Of a stretch of 22,299 nt of DNA, positions 1 to 7,613 are shown one piece after another. Both the position numbers and the translations under genes were made by a program. Within the stretch, counting starts at the first letter, position 1; each line of letters begins with the position of its first letter. A model generated the notes under the pieces. It did not search any database, was not told the DNA's origin, and was given only the letters and a program-made list of their open reading frames with translations. The stretch comes from Polymyxa betae. Lineage: Eukaryota; Endomyxa; Phytomyxea; Plasmodiophorida; Plasmodiophoridae. Where the stretch lies: positions 1 through 22,299 of the forward strand of contig RBZT01000782.1 in assembly GCA_003693705.1 (NCBI GenBank). The letters run 5' to 3'.

Positions 1-1275
1 GGTGCCAACAGTCGCTCCGATTTGATTTTCATAGAAGGTGATACACTCCATAATAAGATCGGGTGCTATATCTCTCTTTGGCATAAAATATACTGTGACG
101 AATCGCGAGTATTCGTCAACGATAAGCATTGCATATCGAGGGCCTTCAATACTGGAAGTCTGCATGGGTCCACAGATATCGATATGGAGAAATCTCCCTG
201 GCTGCGTAGCCTTCCTTAAGTTCTCTCGAGATGGGAAGGGGAGCCTCGCGGACTTTCCAGTGACGCACGCCATGCATACTCACTGTAATTGTGCAGCGTC
301 GCCGGCCACGGAGATTCCAGTGACGTATTTCTTGTTGATCGCCTCTGATATGGACCGCATAGGTGTATGTGCCATTCTCGAATGCCAGACATCAATACTC
401 GCAGCGCTGGAGTAAGCTTGATGTTGGTGGGGGTTGCTGAGCACATAAAGGCCGTCCTGGAGTTGGCCAATAGCGACGACTCGCCCATCCTTCTTAAGTT
501 GGCATTGCTTTGAAGTGAAAACAACACGGTCGATGTCGCCATTCATGCATGCTTGACCGATTGATAATAGGCTGCGTTTCGCAGAAGGAACATGAAGAAC
601 ATCGCTTAAATTGAATCCGATGTTGGCGGATCCGCGCCCGTTCACTTTCACGTTATCTCCGTTGACAAGTGAAATATACTCTCCGAACGTCTTTAGGGTT
701 GGCTTGATGTCGGGGCATATAGATGAATGTTTCACCAATCGTTTCCAGGTTAATGACAAGTCCTCACAATCCACCGTCATAGTCTTGAAATACTCCGATA
801 TGGAACCAAGAAGAAGATGGTATGCCTTGGAGTGACGGCGGCTCCAGTCGGTTTGTTGCGCAGCTACGGTGTTCTGATTCCGAGCTGGATTGGTGTGGCT
901 CTGCGTGTTGGCCTGTGTGGTAGTAACCATGAATTGCAGGAGCTCAGATTCGATGTCTTGGTTTCGACTCTGCATGTCAGCATCGTTAGGGGCCGCCTCT
1001 GATTCACGGCGGGCTTGTTCCGCGTTTTGAAGTAATGCTGATAGCCGGGATCGGTCAATTGCCGGGCTAATGGTAACGTTACTTCCTGCTGGAGTTGTTT
1101 GAGAGAGGTTTGGTGATGCCGTGAGAGTGCGCGGACGCGGCTCGTCGCCGGTCGCTATCATGTAGGCATCAAGTCTTTCGAGACCGATGATGGCCTCCCG
1201 TCTCCATAGCTGCCAGTTGGCTTCAGTCAGAAGGAAAGAGGTAAGTGCGCTTGCCGATTTCATTTCGCTGCTCAT
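1..1275 (-). pseudogene. copia gag-pol polyprotein, internally deleted and interrupted by a stop
   Basis: The frame opens with ATG at 1275 and stays open to a TGA at 282-280. It then continues in the same frame to base 1 with clear integrase sequence, so one nonsense codon separates the two parts. Residues 1 to about 195 match the gag N-terminus of the neighbouring copy (NWQLWRREAIIGLER, RRHSKAYHLLL). The frame then jumps from LVKH directly to KPTLKTFGEYIS. Compared with the right-hand copy, about 0.58 kb is missing here, including the rest of gag, both zinc knuckles and the DTGAS protease site. Further on come the GAG-pre-integrase motif (WHSRMAH), a CMAC zinc pair followed by TGK just after the stop, and the first catalytic Asp of the DDE integrase in HIDICGPM. 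The deletion kept the frame. The stop lies immediately before the zinc CxxC. Confidence 0.88.
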
Positions 1276-1458
1276 CGTGCTCAGTTTCGCAGTGATGGAA
1301 TAGGAGGATTAGTCGTGTCGGAGATTGCTCTCACATTTTTCACGAATCCTTTGTCAGCAGTTCGGACAGGCAGGTCGGAGTGCGTCAGTCGCTCCCTGTT
1401 CTGTCCCTGAGACGTATCCTCTTTCGGTCACTAACGAAGCGTCACGGACTTGCGTGTG

Positions 1459-1475
1459 GCTGGGCCGATAACCTG
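1459..1475 (-). other. primer-binding site of left copia copy (half-tRNA type)
   Basis: On the minus strand this reads CAGGTTATCGGCCCAGC directly after the LTR end. Drosophila copia and yeast Ty5 prime from an internal fragment of initiator tRNA-Met around the anticodon loop, giving a site close to GGTTATGGGCCCAG. The site here differs at one base, and the same base differs in the other copy at 1847-1863. Confidence 0.7.
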
Positions 1476-1657
1476 TTCGCTTGGGAGCTAAAGCGATGCG
1501 AGGCTAACGAGATTAGTAGCAGAATGAAATGGCGTAGTAGGATATAAAGGTCAAAGTGGTCACAGGGGGGCTCGGGGGCCAGTATGCCCCCGATCGGTTC
1601 GCAGGTACAGATCTGCCAGTCTCTCCGGAAGGTCACGTGAGATTTTGCAGCTCAACA
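1474..1657 (-). repeat. 5' LTR of left copia copy (184 bp)
   Basis: On the minus strand it begins TGTTGAGCTGC and ends GCGAACA, giving the TGTT...AACA inverted ends expected of a copia LTR, and it abuts the primer-binding site. A TATA-like CCTTTATATCC sits near 1541-1552. A GC-rich imperfect inverted repeat at 1574-1591 (GGGGGC, then ATACTG, then GCCCCC) lies upstream of the TATA. It contains the motif also found ahead of the small membrane-protein genes. The outer boundary is inferred from the TG/CA ends and from symmetry with the right-hand LTR. Confidence 0.72.
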
Positions 1658-1674
1658 CGTTTGATCTTTGGTAG

Positions 1675-1848
1675 TGTTGATGTAACTTGATGGATGCATT
1701 TCCTGATGGTGGCGCATGACCACCTAGTCCGTGTGCCTTCGATCGCGATCTCCTGTTCCCCTCTTTGTCCTGTCCTTAAATATCAATAACTAAACCATTG
1801 TGCTATTGATCTCACCAAGCTCACATCTCTACATTCAGTAGCATAACA
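1675..1848 (+). repeat. 5' LTR of right copia copy (174 bp)
   Basis: It begins TGTTGATGTAAC and ends GCATAACA, abutting the primer-binding site. A TATA-like CTTAAATATCAATA lies at about 1775-1788. The first six bases and the terminal AACA match the left LTR, but the interior has diverged, and the GC-rich motif of the left LTR is absent. Confidence 0.72.
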
Positions 1849-1863
1849 GGTTATCGGCCCAGC
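1847..1863 (+). other. primer-binding site of right copia copy (half-tRNA type)
   Basis: CAGGTTATCGGCCCAGC is identical over 17 bases to the left copy's site. The LTR's final CA (1847-1848) overlaps the start. See the left copy for the initiator-tRNA comparison. Confidence 0.7.
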
Positions 1864-2059
1864 ACGCTCACGCTGCAACTCCGTGACGCTACGCAACGCA
1901 GTTGATCGACTTAGGATGCGTCTCAGGGACAGTGCAAGGAGTGATTGGTTCGCTCTGTATTGCCTGATCCGTACTGCTGACAAGGGATTCGTGAAAACTG
2001 CGAGAGAAATCTCCGACACGACTAGTCCTCCTATTTCATCACTGCGAAGCTGATTGATT

Positions 2060-3439
2060 ATGACCAACGAGATGAAGTCCGCAAGTTCGCTGACATCTTG
2101 TCTCTTGACCGAGAACAACTGGCAACTCTGGCGACGCGAGGCAATCATTGGCCTGGAGCGGATCGATGCCTATGGAATCGCAACCGGCGACGAGCCGCGT
2201 TCGCGACACCCTACGGCACAACCCAACACCATGCAGCAGCTCGCTACCGACGATGTCCCAGACACTTCATCTCTGGATCGCTCCAGCTTCACTATGGCGC
2301 TCCGTAACGCCGAACAAGCCCGGAATGCCCTGGATTCCAATCCAGAAGACACGGACCTGCAATCTCGCTCGCGCGACGCAGAGTCCGAACTTATCCGGCC
2401 CGTGCTTTCCACAGAACGAACTCCGTCCTCGGCTTCAAACACAGGGAGTCCTTCAAGCACATCAAACTCCGACCTCCATCATTGGAACCGCCGTCACTCT
2501 AAGGCGTATCACCTCCTGCTGATGTCGATCTCGGAGCAATTCAAGACCATGACGGTCGACAGTACGGACTTACCGACAACGTGGTCCACATTAGTTCGCC
2601 ATTTCGAGGGAAAGGCTGCGGACCAAATCGCTGCCGAAGCGGATCTACAAAGGGACACGCTCTCCGAAAAGGGCGACATCCACGACTTCTTAAACCAGCT
2701 CAAATTAATCCGAAGCAAATTGTCGAGCTGCGGGGCCCCTATCTCGGACCAGATGCTGTTCTTAACTGTCGTTAAGAAACTCCCATTCAGTATGCGGGGT
2801 TTATTTAATACAATTACGTGGGGAGCACCCGAACTCAAGACATTTGAGCATTTAGAAAGATCCCTTCTAGAGTACGCCAAGAACTTCCCAGTCTCGTCTA
2901 TTTCTCACAGCGCTAACGCTGCCACGGACTCATCGACACGCTGTACATTCTGTCACAAATCTGGACACTTGAAAGCGGACTATTTCCAGGGCAATCATAC
3001 ATGCCGCAAATGCGGGAAGACCGGACACTACGAAAAACGGTGTCGATCGAACGGCAAGAACACGACGCGTTCAACTAATCAGCCACATAATGCATTCAAC
3101 ATCGCTATGGAGCATCTTCCAATTGTACAACACAACTGGATCGTAGACACCGGGGCCTCTACGTCTGTGTCCCCCATCGTCAAGCCAACCCGGAAAACAA
3201 TCGGAGAACGAATCTCGTTCATCAACGGGCAGAGTATTCCTGTGAACGGCAGCGGATCAATGAACATAGGATTCCGAGTCAGTAACGTCCTACACGTTCC
3301 ATCGGTCACCCGCAGCCTATTATCCATCAGCCAAGCCTGCGTCGACGGCGACATTGATCGAGCAATATTCGACTCGAAAAGCTGTCAACTCGAAAAGTGT
3401 CAGGGATCTAACCAGCGCAGCCCAGGGTTAGTAACGTAA
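2060..3439 (+). CDS. copia gag-protease, truncated (459 aa)
   Basis: The first ATG is at 2060, two codons after an in-frame TTG. Residues 1-90 form the copia gag N-terminus (NWQLWRREAIIGLERIDA). A low-complexity Ser/Pro/Asn linker follows, then the UBN2-type gag domain from WNRRHSKAYHLLL to about residue 275. Two CCHC zinc knuckles lie at about 2941-3033. The first, CTFCHKSGHLKADY, has Tyr in place of the last Cys, while the second, CRKCGKTGHYEKRC, is complete. The aspartic protease active site DTGAS follows in NWIVDTGASTSVSP, then the flap-side sequence VLHVPSVTRSLLSI. The last 15 or so residues, after CQLEK, are unrelated to the other copy, so the frame ends in foreign sequence. The protein would form the capsid and process it, but integrase and reverse transcriptase are missing. 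Confidence 0.87.
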   Translation: MTNEMKSASSLTSCLLTENNWQLWRREAIIGLERIDAYGIATGDEPRSRHPTAQPNTMQQLATDDVPDTSSLDRSSFTMALRNAEQARNALDSNPEDTDLQSRSRDAESELIRPVLSTERTPSSASNTGSPSSTSNSDLHHWNRRHSKAYHLLLMSISEQFKTMTVDSTDLPTTWSTLVRHFEGKAADQIAAEADLQRDTLSEKGDIHDFLNQLKLIRSKLSSCGAPISDQMLFLTVVKKLPFSMRGLFNTITWGAPELKTFEHLERSLLEYAKNFPVSSISHSANAATDSSTRCTFCHKSGHLKADYFQGNHTCRKCGKTGHYEKRCRSNGKNTTRSTNQPHNAFNIAMEHLPIVQHNWIVDTGASTSVSPIVKPTRKTIGERISFINGQSIPVNGSGSMNIGFRVSNVLHVPSVTRSLLSISQACVDGDIDRAIFDSKSCQLEKCQGSNQRSPGLVT

Positions 3440-3499
3440 TCTTTCAAAGTCTCACTGGAACACTCTTGGAATATTCCCGCACTCCGTGACACTCAGTAG

Positions 3500-3569
3500 T
3501 GTATCGGTTTGTGAACCAACTAAGCAATCTAAGCGCTTAGATTGCTTAGTTGGTTCACAAACCGATACA
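3500..3569. repeat. perfect 70-bp palindrome (35-bp arms, no spacer)
   Basis: I checked the arms base by base: 3500-3534 is the exact reverse complement of 3535-3569, with the centre at 3534/3535 in AAGC|GCTT. The right arm is the 5' half of the tRNA-like unit beginning at 3535, so the palindrome is an inverted duplication of that unit's head. Confidence 0.97.
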
Positions 3570-3714
3570 AAAATGTGTTCGTCTCCGGAGGTCCGGGGTT
3601 CGAGTCACGCTGATGACTGAGGATTTTTGAGGGGTTTCGGGATACCACTACGAAGCGCTTAGCTACTGGGGATATGAGGATGCCCTGGGGAATGTTGAGG
3701 AACGACTCGAAAGG
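3535..3714 (+). repeat. tRNA-derived (SINE-like) unit with A and B boxes
   Basis: If G3535 is tRNA position 1, then TTGCTTAGTTGG at 3542-3553 falls at tRNA positions 8-19 and fits the Pol III A box (TRGYNNARYNGG) except for one base. GGTTCGAGTCA at 3597-3607 fits the B box. The acceptor and T stems do not pair properly, so this is not a working tRNA gene. An anticodon-arm-like hairpin remains (CGATAC with GTGTTCG). The minus-strand reading contains the phrase RDSNPGPP, which I associate with degenerate tRNA-type repeats. No poly(A) tail or target duplication is evident. Confidence 0.55.
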
Positions 3715-3762
3715 AAGCAATCTAAGCGCTTAGATTGCTTAGTTGGTTCCCAAACCGATACA
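3715..3762 (+). repeat. second copy of the palindromic tRNA-like head
   Basis: Bases 3728-3762 repeat 3535-3569 with one change (GGTTCC for GGTTCA). They are preceded by the inverted first 13 bases (AAGCAATCTAAGC, 3715-3727). This is a shorter version of the same palindrome, 193 bp downstream, again centred on tRNA position 1. Confidence 0.9.
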
Positions 3763-3822
3763 GTAGATCACTAGAATGTTCCGAATTGAACAAATTCCAC
3801 GCAGTAACGTACCTCTAAATCA

Positions 3823-3945
3823 GTTCTCAATATAGCACTACATTCGCTCTCTCTCCCTGTTCTTGCCTCTTCGTAGTCCCGTCCGTCCTTCCTGTCCTCG
3901 AAGGCAGCGCCTGGTTTAGCCCGACCCTGATATTATATTGAGAAC
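3823..3945. repeat. 12-bp inverted repeat flanking a pyrimidine-rich leader
   Basis: GTTCTCAATATA (3823-3834) is the exact reverse complement of TATATTGAGAAC (3934-3945). The interval is pyrimidine-rich and lies just upstream of the gypsy gag remnant, so it may be part of that element's LTR or leader. No LTR boundary could be fixed. Confidence 0.45.
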
Positions 3946-3987
3946 TCTTGAAGTTCGAAGCCACCCGCTGCCCCCAAGTTCCCGAAC

Positions 3988-4457
3988 ATGGATCAGCAGG
4001 AACAAATCGTCCAGTTGCAACAGTCCCTCGCAGATATGCGTGCCTTAGTCCAGAACCTTCAATTACAGTTCGACGTAACGGCGTTAATGCCTCGCAGCAC
4101 GCCGTACCAGCCTCAGTCCCCGAGCCCAAGGTGCAGCTCCCAGAACCTTACCATGGTGATCGCAAGTCTCTTCGAGGTTTCCTTAATCAGCTCCGCCTCG
4201 TCTGGCAATTACAGCCACCCCAGTACCATAACGATGCCTTAAAAGTCGGACTCCTCGGAACTACTGGCCCGGCTCTGCGATGGTTCTCACCAATGCTTGA
4301 AGCCCAAGATCCCCGTCTCAACAATGCCACAGTTGTGATCCAAATGCTGGAGGCAGCATTCGGTTCGAGAAATATCGTATCTCATCAGCAAGATCAGATG
4401 CCATTGCTAAGACCTTCGAAAGCGAGGGCGAAGCGGGATTGGAACGGTAAGCGATGA
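3988..4457 (+). pseudogene. Ty3/gypsy-type gag, frameshifted and truncated
   Basis: The ATG at 3988 opens a coiled-coil-like N-terminus (MDQQEQIVQLQQSLADMRA). A shift of frame around 4068-4110 then leads into VQLPEPYHGDRKSLRGFLNQ, continuing with LGTTGPALRWFSPMLE. This is the typical Ty3/gypsy capsid core: P-x-Y-x-G-D near the start, L-x-G-x-A-x-W-F further on. Two frames are needed to read one protein, so the copy is broken. The end (after RNIVSHQQDQ) no longer looks like gag and stops at 4457. No zinc knuckle, protease or polymerase follows. The plant/fungal-type retrotransposon gag domain is the closest family by motif. Confidence 0.72.
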
Positions 4458-5018
4458 GACAGAGAGAGTGAGTATAAACCAGTCAGAGAGGGAGGATAAA
4501 CCACGAAATAAAATGTCCGCGCACTCAAGGTGTGCGCCGCGAATGATATTTTCTAAAAATCCTGCAATTTCAAGTTCATTGCTTCTGTAAAGACCCTGAA
4601 AGACCGATTAATTTTTCGGGATGTTTCTTTGAAAAAATTCTGAAATTAGGGTTCAGGGTGTTAAGCCATCAAATTCAGGTTCGAGGGCATATTAAAATTG
4701 TCAAAAAAACAATGTAAGAAGGCGAAGAAATTGCCGGAGATCCGTGAGAACCCAGCTCAGGCCATCCTGATGGTTCTCGAAATCTACACGTTTGCCATTG
4801 AGGCGGGCAGGCGGCGCATTGTACCTGGGGGGTATAAAAACCAAGACAACTCAAAAGCGATATTTCGTATTGAGGATTTCGAATTAAACAGTTTACTTTG
4901 ACAATAAACAAATACAATTTTCGTTGTTGTGCAGAGTTAACGTTTGCGATAACATGATGAATGACATCACTCTAAACGACATCACAGCAGCTGTTTGATA
5001 TCGCTCAGAGCGCCAACC
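4458..5018. other. no gene seen; AT-rich spacer
   Basis: This is AT-rich sequence with short random frames, following the gag remnant. It contains a purine-rich stretch (4456-4500, GAGAGAG type) and two copies of an AATTCAGGTTC/TTAGGGTTCAGGG-like string near 4648-4680. A lone B-box look-alike at 4678 has no A box. Confidence 0.4.
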
Positions 5019-5020
5019 TT

Positions 5021-5035
5021 GGGCCAGTACGCCCC
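5021..5035 (-). promoter_or_regulatory. inverted copy of the GTACTGG motif
   Basis: The minus strand reads GGGGCGTACTGGCCC, matching the motif that lies just ahead of the small membrane-protein genes, but facing left. No family coding sequence follows it on that strand. Confidence 0.4.
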
Positions 5036-5095
5036 AGCATGGCCACTTGCCGATGACCTAATCTGAGGTGTCAAATTTTGGCGCTTCCCGAAACG

Positions 5096-5200
5096 AATGA
5101 ATATCGGAGGTGGAACAGCGAACTCAGTCAGGTTTGAGAGAGGCCGCCACACACAAACAGACACCGCCGGGGACGTACTGGCCAACCCCCCCCCCCCCCC
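5096..5200 (+). promoter_or_regulatory. conserved upstream block of family member A, with a C15 tract
   Basis: Three parts are present. AATGAATATCGGAGGTGG at 5096 recurs, slightly changed, ahead of the other members. CGGGGACGTACTGGCC at 5168-5183 is the shared pre-start motif. A run of 15 C residues occupies 5186-5200, six bases before the ATG. The spacing and reading frame of the block relative to the ATG differ between members, so it is more likely leader or promoter than coding. Confidence 0.5.
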
Positions 5201-5206
5201 GCCCCG

Positions 5207-5601
5207 ATGCCAACCGGCCAACAGCGACTGGAGGATCCCTCAGTCACTGTGGTATTCTCCGCCGATCCCGGCCGTCGTCCCGAGATCTGCGAGATCGTCG
5301 TACCGGCCCCGCGCCTGCCGCGGACCCGATGCCCGCTGCGGCTGTATTCGGTCGTCAAGGCGTTCGGAGTTCTGTTAGCCGGAGCTCCGTATCATATCCT
5401 GGCGTGGCGCTCGATCAGTGAAGGGTCTGAAGAGCTGAAGGGGCATCTGGCTGCGGGTATTGCTGGGATTATGTGAGAGAGCTCTGTATATGGAGGAGAT
5501 CCGCTATTAGGGTTTCTGATTATGCCTATAGATTAGGAATTCTGGCCGGGATGGTTGGCCTTTTGATCTGGATTCTGGCCATACTGTTTCTATTCGCATA
5601 A
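5207..5601 (+). CDS. small two-TM membrane protein, unknown family, member A (2 exons)
   Basis: Exon 1 is 5207-5472, the intron 5473-5531 (59 bp, GTGAGA...CTATAG, with CTGAT near the acceptor) and exon 2 5532-5601. Splicing in phase 2 gives 111 residues. The N-terminal 36 residues carry the family signature: LEDPSVTVVFSADPGRRP, then EICEIVVPAP. They are followed by a basic stretch and two hydrophobic segments (about 47-68 and 82-111). The second is rich in Gly and bulky residues and ends the protein in ILFLFA. The start is chosen because members A and B both begin MP, a Thr/Val, GxQ, and because similarity in any single frame ends there. There is no signal peptide, so the N-terminus is probably cytosolic. 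I do not recognise the family; the function is unknown. Three members sharing intron position and phase make the gene model credible. Confidence 0.68.
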
Positions 5602-5826
5602 GCAGACGATGACGATTCGCAACCAGAGATCTGTGAAGTGATGCTGTTCTTCAACCTCATATTGTTACCCTTCCAACATTCTATGGAGGGAATTCGGAAT
5701 TCCTGTCCCAAATCGCCATTCCCAACAATCCTGGTTAACACATATTTCTTCAAGAAATTCAAATTGCAGTTTTTGGTCTGCCTGGTTTCTCTTCATTATC
5801 CGACATTTGTAACTATAAACGGAATT

Positions 5827-5893
5827 GATGAATTTTCGGAGGTAGCACTCTCACAATCGACCTCAGACCCGGGGCGTGGAAGTACTGGCCCCC
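5827..5893 (+). promoter_or_regulatory. conserved upstream block of family member B
   Basis: GATGAATTTTCGGAGGT (5827-5843) and GGAAGTACTGGCCCC (5878-5892) repeat the two blocks seen upstream of member A, 75 bp before the start codon here compared with 111 bp there. Confidence 0.5.
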
Positions 5894-5901
5894 GCCCCTC
5901 G

Positions 5902-6288
5902 ATGCCAGTTGGCCATCAACCACTGGAGGATCCGTCAGTCGATGTCGTATTCACTCCTGATCCGGACCGACGTCCCGAGATCTGCGCGATTGTCGTACCG
6001 GCCCCGCCCTCGGAACGGCGCCGAATCCAGCCCGAGGCTCTCTGCTTCGCCTGCCTCATTGGGTTTCTAGGAGCTGGACTGCATGTGTGGTCTGGATTTG
6101 CGATCTATTTCGGCTGTAGAGAGCTGGAGACGTGGCCTCTGGGAGCTGGAGCCAATATTGGGTGAGAATCTGTTCGGATTCGGTGATGGAGGGTTAACTG
6201 ATGGTCTGATAGGTTTGGTATCTTTCTGGGGATAACGGGTATCGTGTGCTTCGTGCTGGCCCTATGCGCTCTAATCATGGGATTATAA
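5902..6288 (+). CDS. small two-TM membrane protein, unknown family, member B (2 exons)
   Basis: Exon 1 is 5902-6161, the intron 6162-6212 (51 bp, GTGAGA...CTGATAG) and exon 2 6213-6288, phase 2, giving 111 residues. The signature reads LEDPSVDVVFTPDPDRRP followed by EICAIVVPAP at residues 8-35. A Pro/Arg-rich hinge leads to hydrophobic segment 1 (about 46-70, CFACLIGFLGAGL). A short loop (GCRELETWPLGAG) follows, then segment 2 (about 84-110). The same-strand frame is open further upstream, but that extension is not conserved in the other members and overlaps AT-rich spacer, so I start at 5902. It lies 300 bp after member A in the same orientation and is probably a tandem duplicate. The function is not known to me; the layout suggests a small integral membrane protein with a conserved cytosolic tail. 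Confidence 0.7.
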
Positions 6289-6689
6289 GAGCAAGTCGCA
6301 CAACCTTAATCGCACGGCTGATTCTTATTTCGGAGCTTGGATGAATCGTTTGATAGATAGAGAGCCCTGTAGTTCACCCATTCGCTCAACGCTCTGAAGG
6401 ATGCCACAAGAAGTTTGTGCGTTAAAGCCTCGTCATGTCGCCGGGCTCGTTCTCTGCCACTATTACGATGCTCCCAGAGACCCCCAACAGTCTGTCCTGG
6501 ATGAAAGAAGAGGTTTTGGAGCTCAGATGCCGCCCCAGGTCAGCATGATCGGCGAATCCGCCCCAGTACCCAGGATACTGCCGTCTATCATCACCAGTTA
6601 TGGTTCGGTCGTTGCTTTCTGTCGTACTTGTTACGCTCATTTGACGACAGACCTTGTTGATGGATTCATCTGGATCTCATCATCTAATG

Positions 6690-6745
6690 TTAGATGCATT
6701 GTTGGCTATTTCTGGCCTAGCGCTCTCTATAGTAATCGATTATAA
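6690..6745 (+). pseudogene. exon-2-like relic of the two-TM family
   Basis: A possible acceptor (AATGTTAG) is followed by sequence reading DALLAISGLALSIVIDY. The DNA string CTGGCCTAGCGCTCT...CGATTATAAG parallels CTGGCCCTATGCGCTCT...GGATTATAAG at the end of member B. A frame from 6401 beginning with MPQE lies upstream but lacks the signature, so only the exon-2 similarity is claimed. Confidence 0.35.
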
Positions 6746-6931
6746 GCCGTACTGGGTATGTCGATAGTCAAATTGGGTTTTAAGAGTAATAAACATGCCA
6801 TTCTCTCCGCCTAATAAAGCCATGAGCTACATGGCACAATTGCCAAGGGGCGGCTCTTAGTAAGTCTATCTACCAGCAAGAACCTTGCTACAAATCAAAT
6901 TCCAGATTATCTCCCCACGACCTGTGAATGT
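6746..6931. other. spacer between family relics
   Basis: No gene is seen. It is AT-rich, with AATAAA-type strings near 6787 and 6812 that could serve as polyadenylation signals for upstream family members. Confidence 0.3.
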
Positions 6932-7006
6932 CTGATGGCGTTCTCGGTCTACATCGACTGCAATGAGCTCAAGAAATCGCTGGTTGGAGCAGGTTTGCAA
7001 TTTGAC
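6932..7006 (+). pseudogene. exon-1 relic of the two-TM family
   Basis: The frame reads AFSVYIDCNELKKSLVGAG, which lines up with GFAIYFGCRELETWPLGAG of member B and AFAVYDIYWGCGEL of member D. It ends at a donor-like GTAAGC at 7007. The DNA after it (7056-7075, ATTGCACGGCTGTGATTCT) resembles the 3' flank of member B (6308-6325, AATCGCACGGCTGATTCT), so exon 2 seems to be lost. No N-terminal signature is present upstream. Confidence 0.6.
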
Positions 7007-7075
7007 GTAAGCTGGGTATGGAAACAATGATCAGCGGATTTTTTCTTACTCAAGAGATTGCACGGCTGTGATTCT

Positions 7076-7613
7076 CAATACATTTGATGGCTTCATACAA
7101 TTGAGTTTGGGGCCTTTGTTAGTAACAAATCCTCAATGAGAAGAAATGACGATGTCCCTCCATTGTCCTGTAGTAGAGCGCGAATCGTGGAAAAAACTGT
7201 CGTCAAACATGGTAACGTTACTAACGATCACGTCTGAGCTGGCCTTACGACCTGTAAACGCGATATTCAGGACGGCAGAGATCACGTTGCCGACACCGCC
7301 ATCTTACCGACGGTTGTGGTTGGGCAGACGTAGGAATGGAGGTCATGTCTCGAACTAATTACCGGCTGTCATAAAAAGATCGCGGAGACCAGCTTCCAAT
7401 TTTCAACAAAATGATTACAATCGTGTAAAGGAAAAAAAAATAGAAAAAAAAATCAAGAAATTCTCATGAGTCAATATGTAAGATTCAGTTGACTCGCGAT
7501 ATAATCAAGTCTGTTTATTATCTGGTTATCTGCAAGACCTGGTCTATTCATAGGGACTCTATTTGCTAATTGCTCGTAACGATCCGTTCAATTCCAAAAA
7601 CCCAAAACATCCA
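7076..7613. other. upstream region of the glycosyltransferase-like gene, no gene seen
   Basis: A-rich tracts (7431-7455) and a 7-bp inverted repeat GAGTCAA/TTGACTC (7469-7496) precede the start codon. No core promoter could be assigned with confidence. Confidence 0.3.

Larger units (their letters stand above)
1..1657 (-). mobile_element. Ty1/copia retrotransposon, left copy (5' part, runs off the window)
   Basis: Reading on the minus strand, the order is 5' LTR (1657-1474), primer-binding site (1475-1459), untranslated leader, gag start codon at 1275, protease remnant, GAG-pre-integrase and the beginning of the integrase core, which runs off at base 1. The gag-then-integrase order with a small LTR is the Ty1/copia plan. 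The leader (about 1276-1475) matches the leader of the right-hand copy (1847-2059) over most of its length. The two LTRs share only their ends and a TATA-like region, so these are two diverged members and not a recent duplication. The copy is dead: it has an internal deletion and an in-frame stop. Confidence 0.88.
1675..3396 (+). mobile_element. Ty1/copia retrotransposon, right copy, 3' truncated
   Basis: The order is 5' LTR 1675-1848, primer-binding site 1847-1863, leader, then gag-protease from 2060. Similarity to the left copy stops near 3396, in the stretch just after the protease (CQLEK here, CQLKK there). No integrase, reverse transcriptase, RNase H or 3' LTR follows. The next recognisable feature is the palindrome at 3500. 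Only 17 bp separate its outer LTR end from that of the left copy. Confidence 0.85.

Noticed and set aside
3529-3720. Minus-strand frame containing RDSNPGPP
   Set aside because: It is the antisense translation of the tRNA-like unit, not a protein gene.
4670-4690. B-box-like GGTTCGAGG
   Set aside because: No A box at the right distance and no cloverleaf pairing.
5638-5901. In-frame upstream extension of family member B
   Set aside because: The extension is not conserved in frame in members A, C or D, and most of it is the AT-rich spacer after member A.
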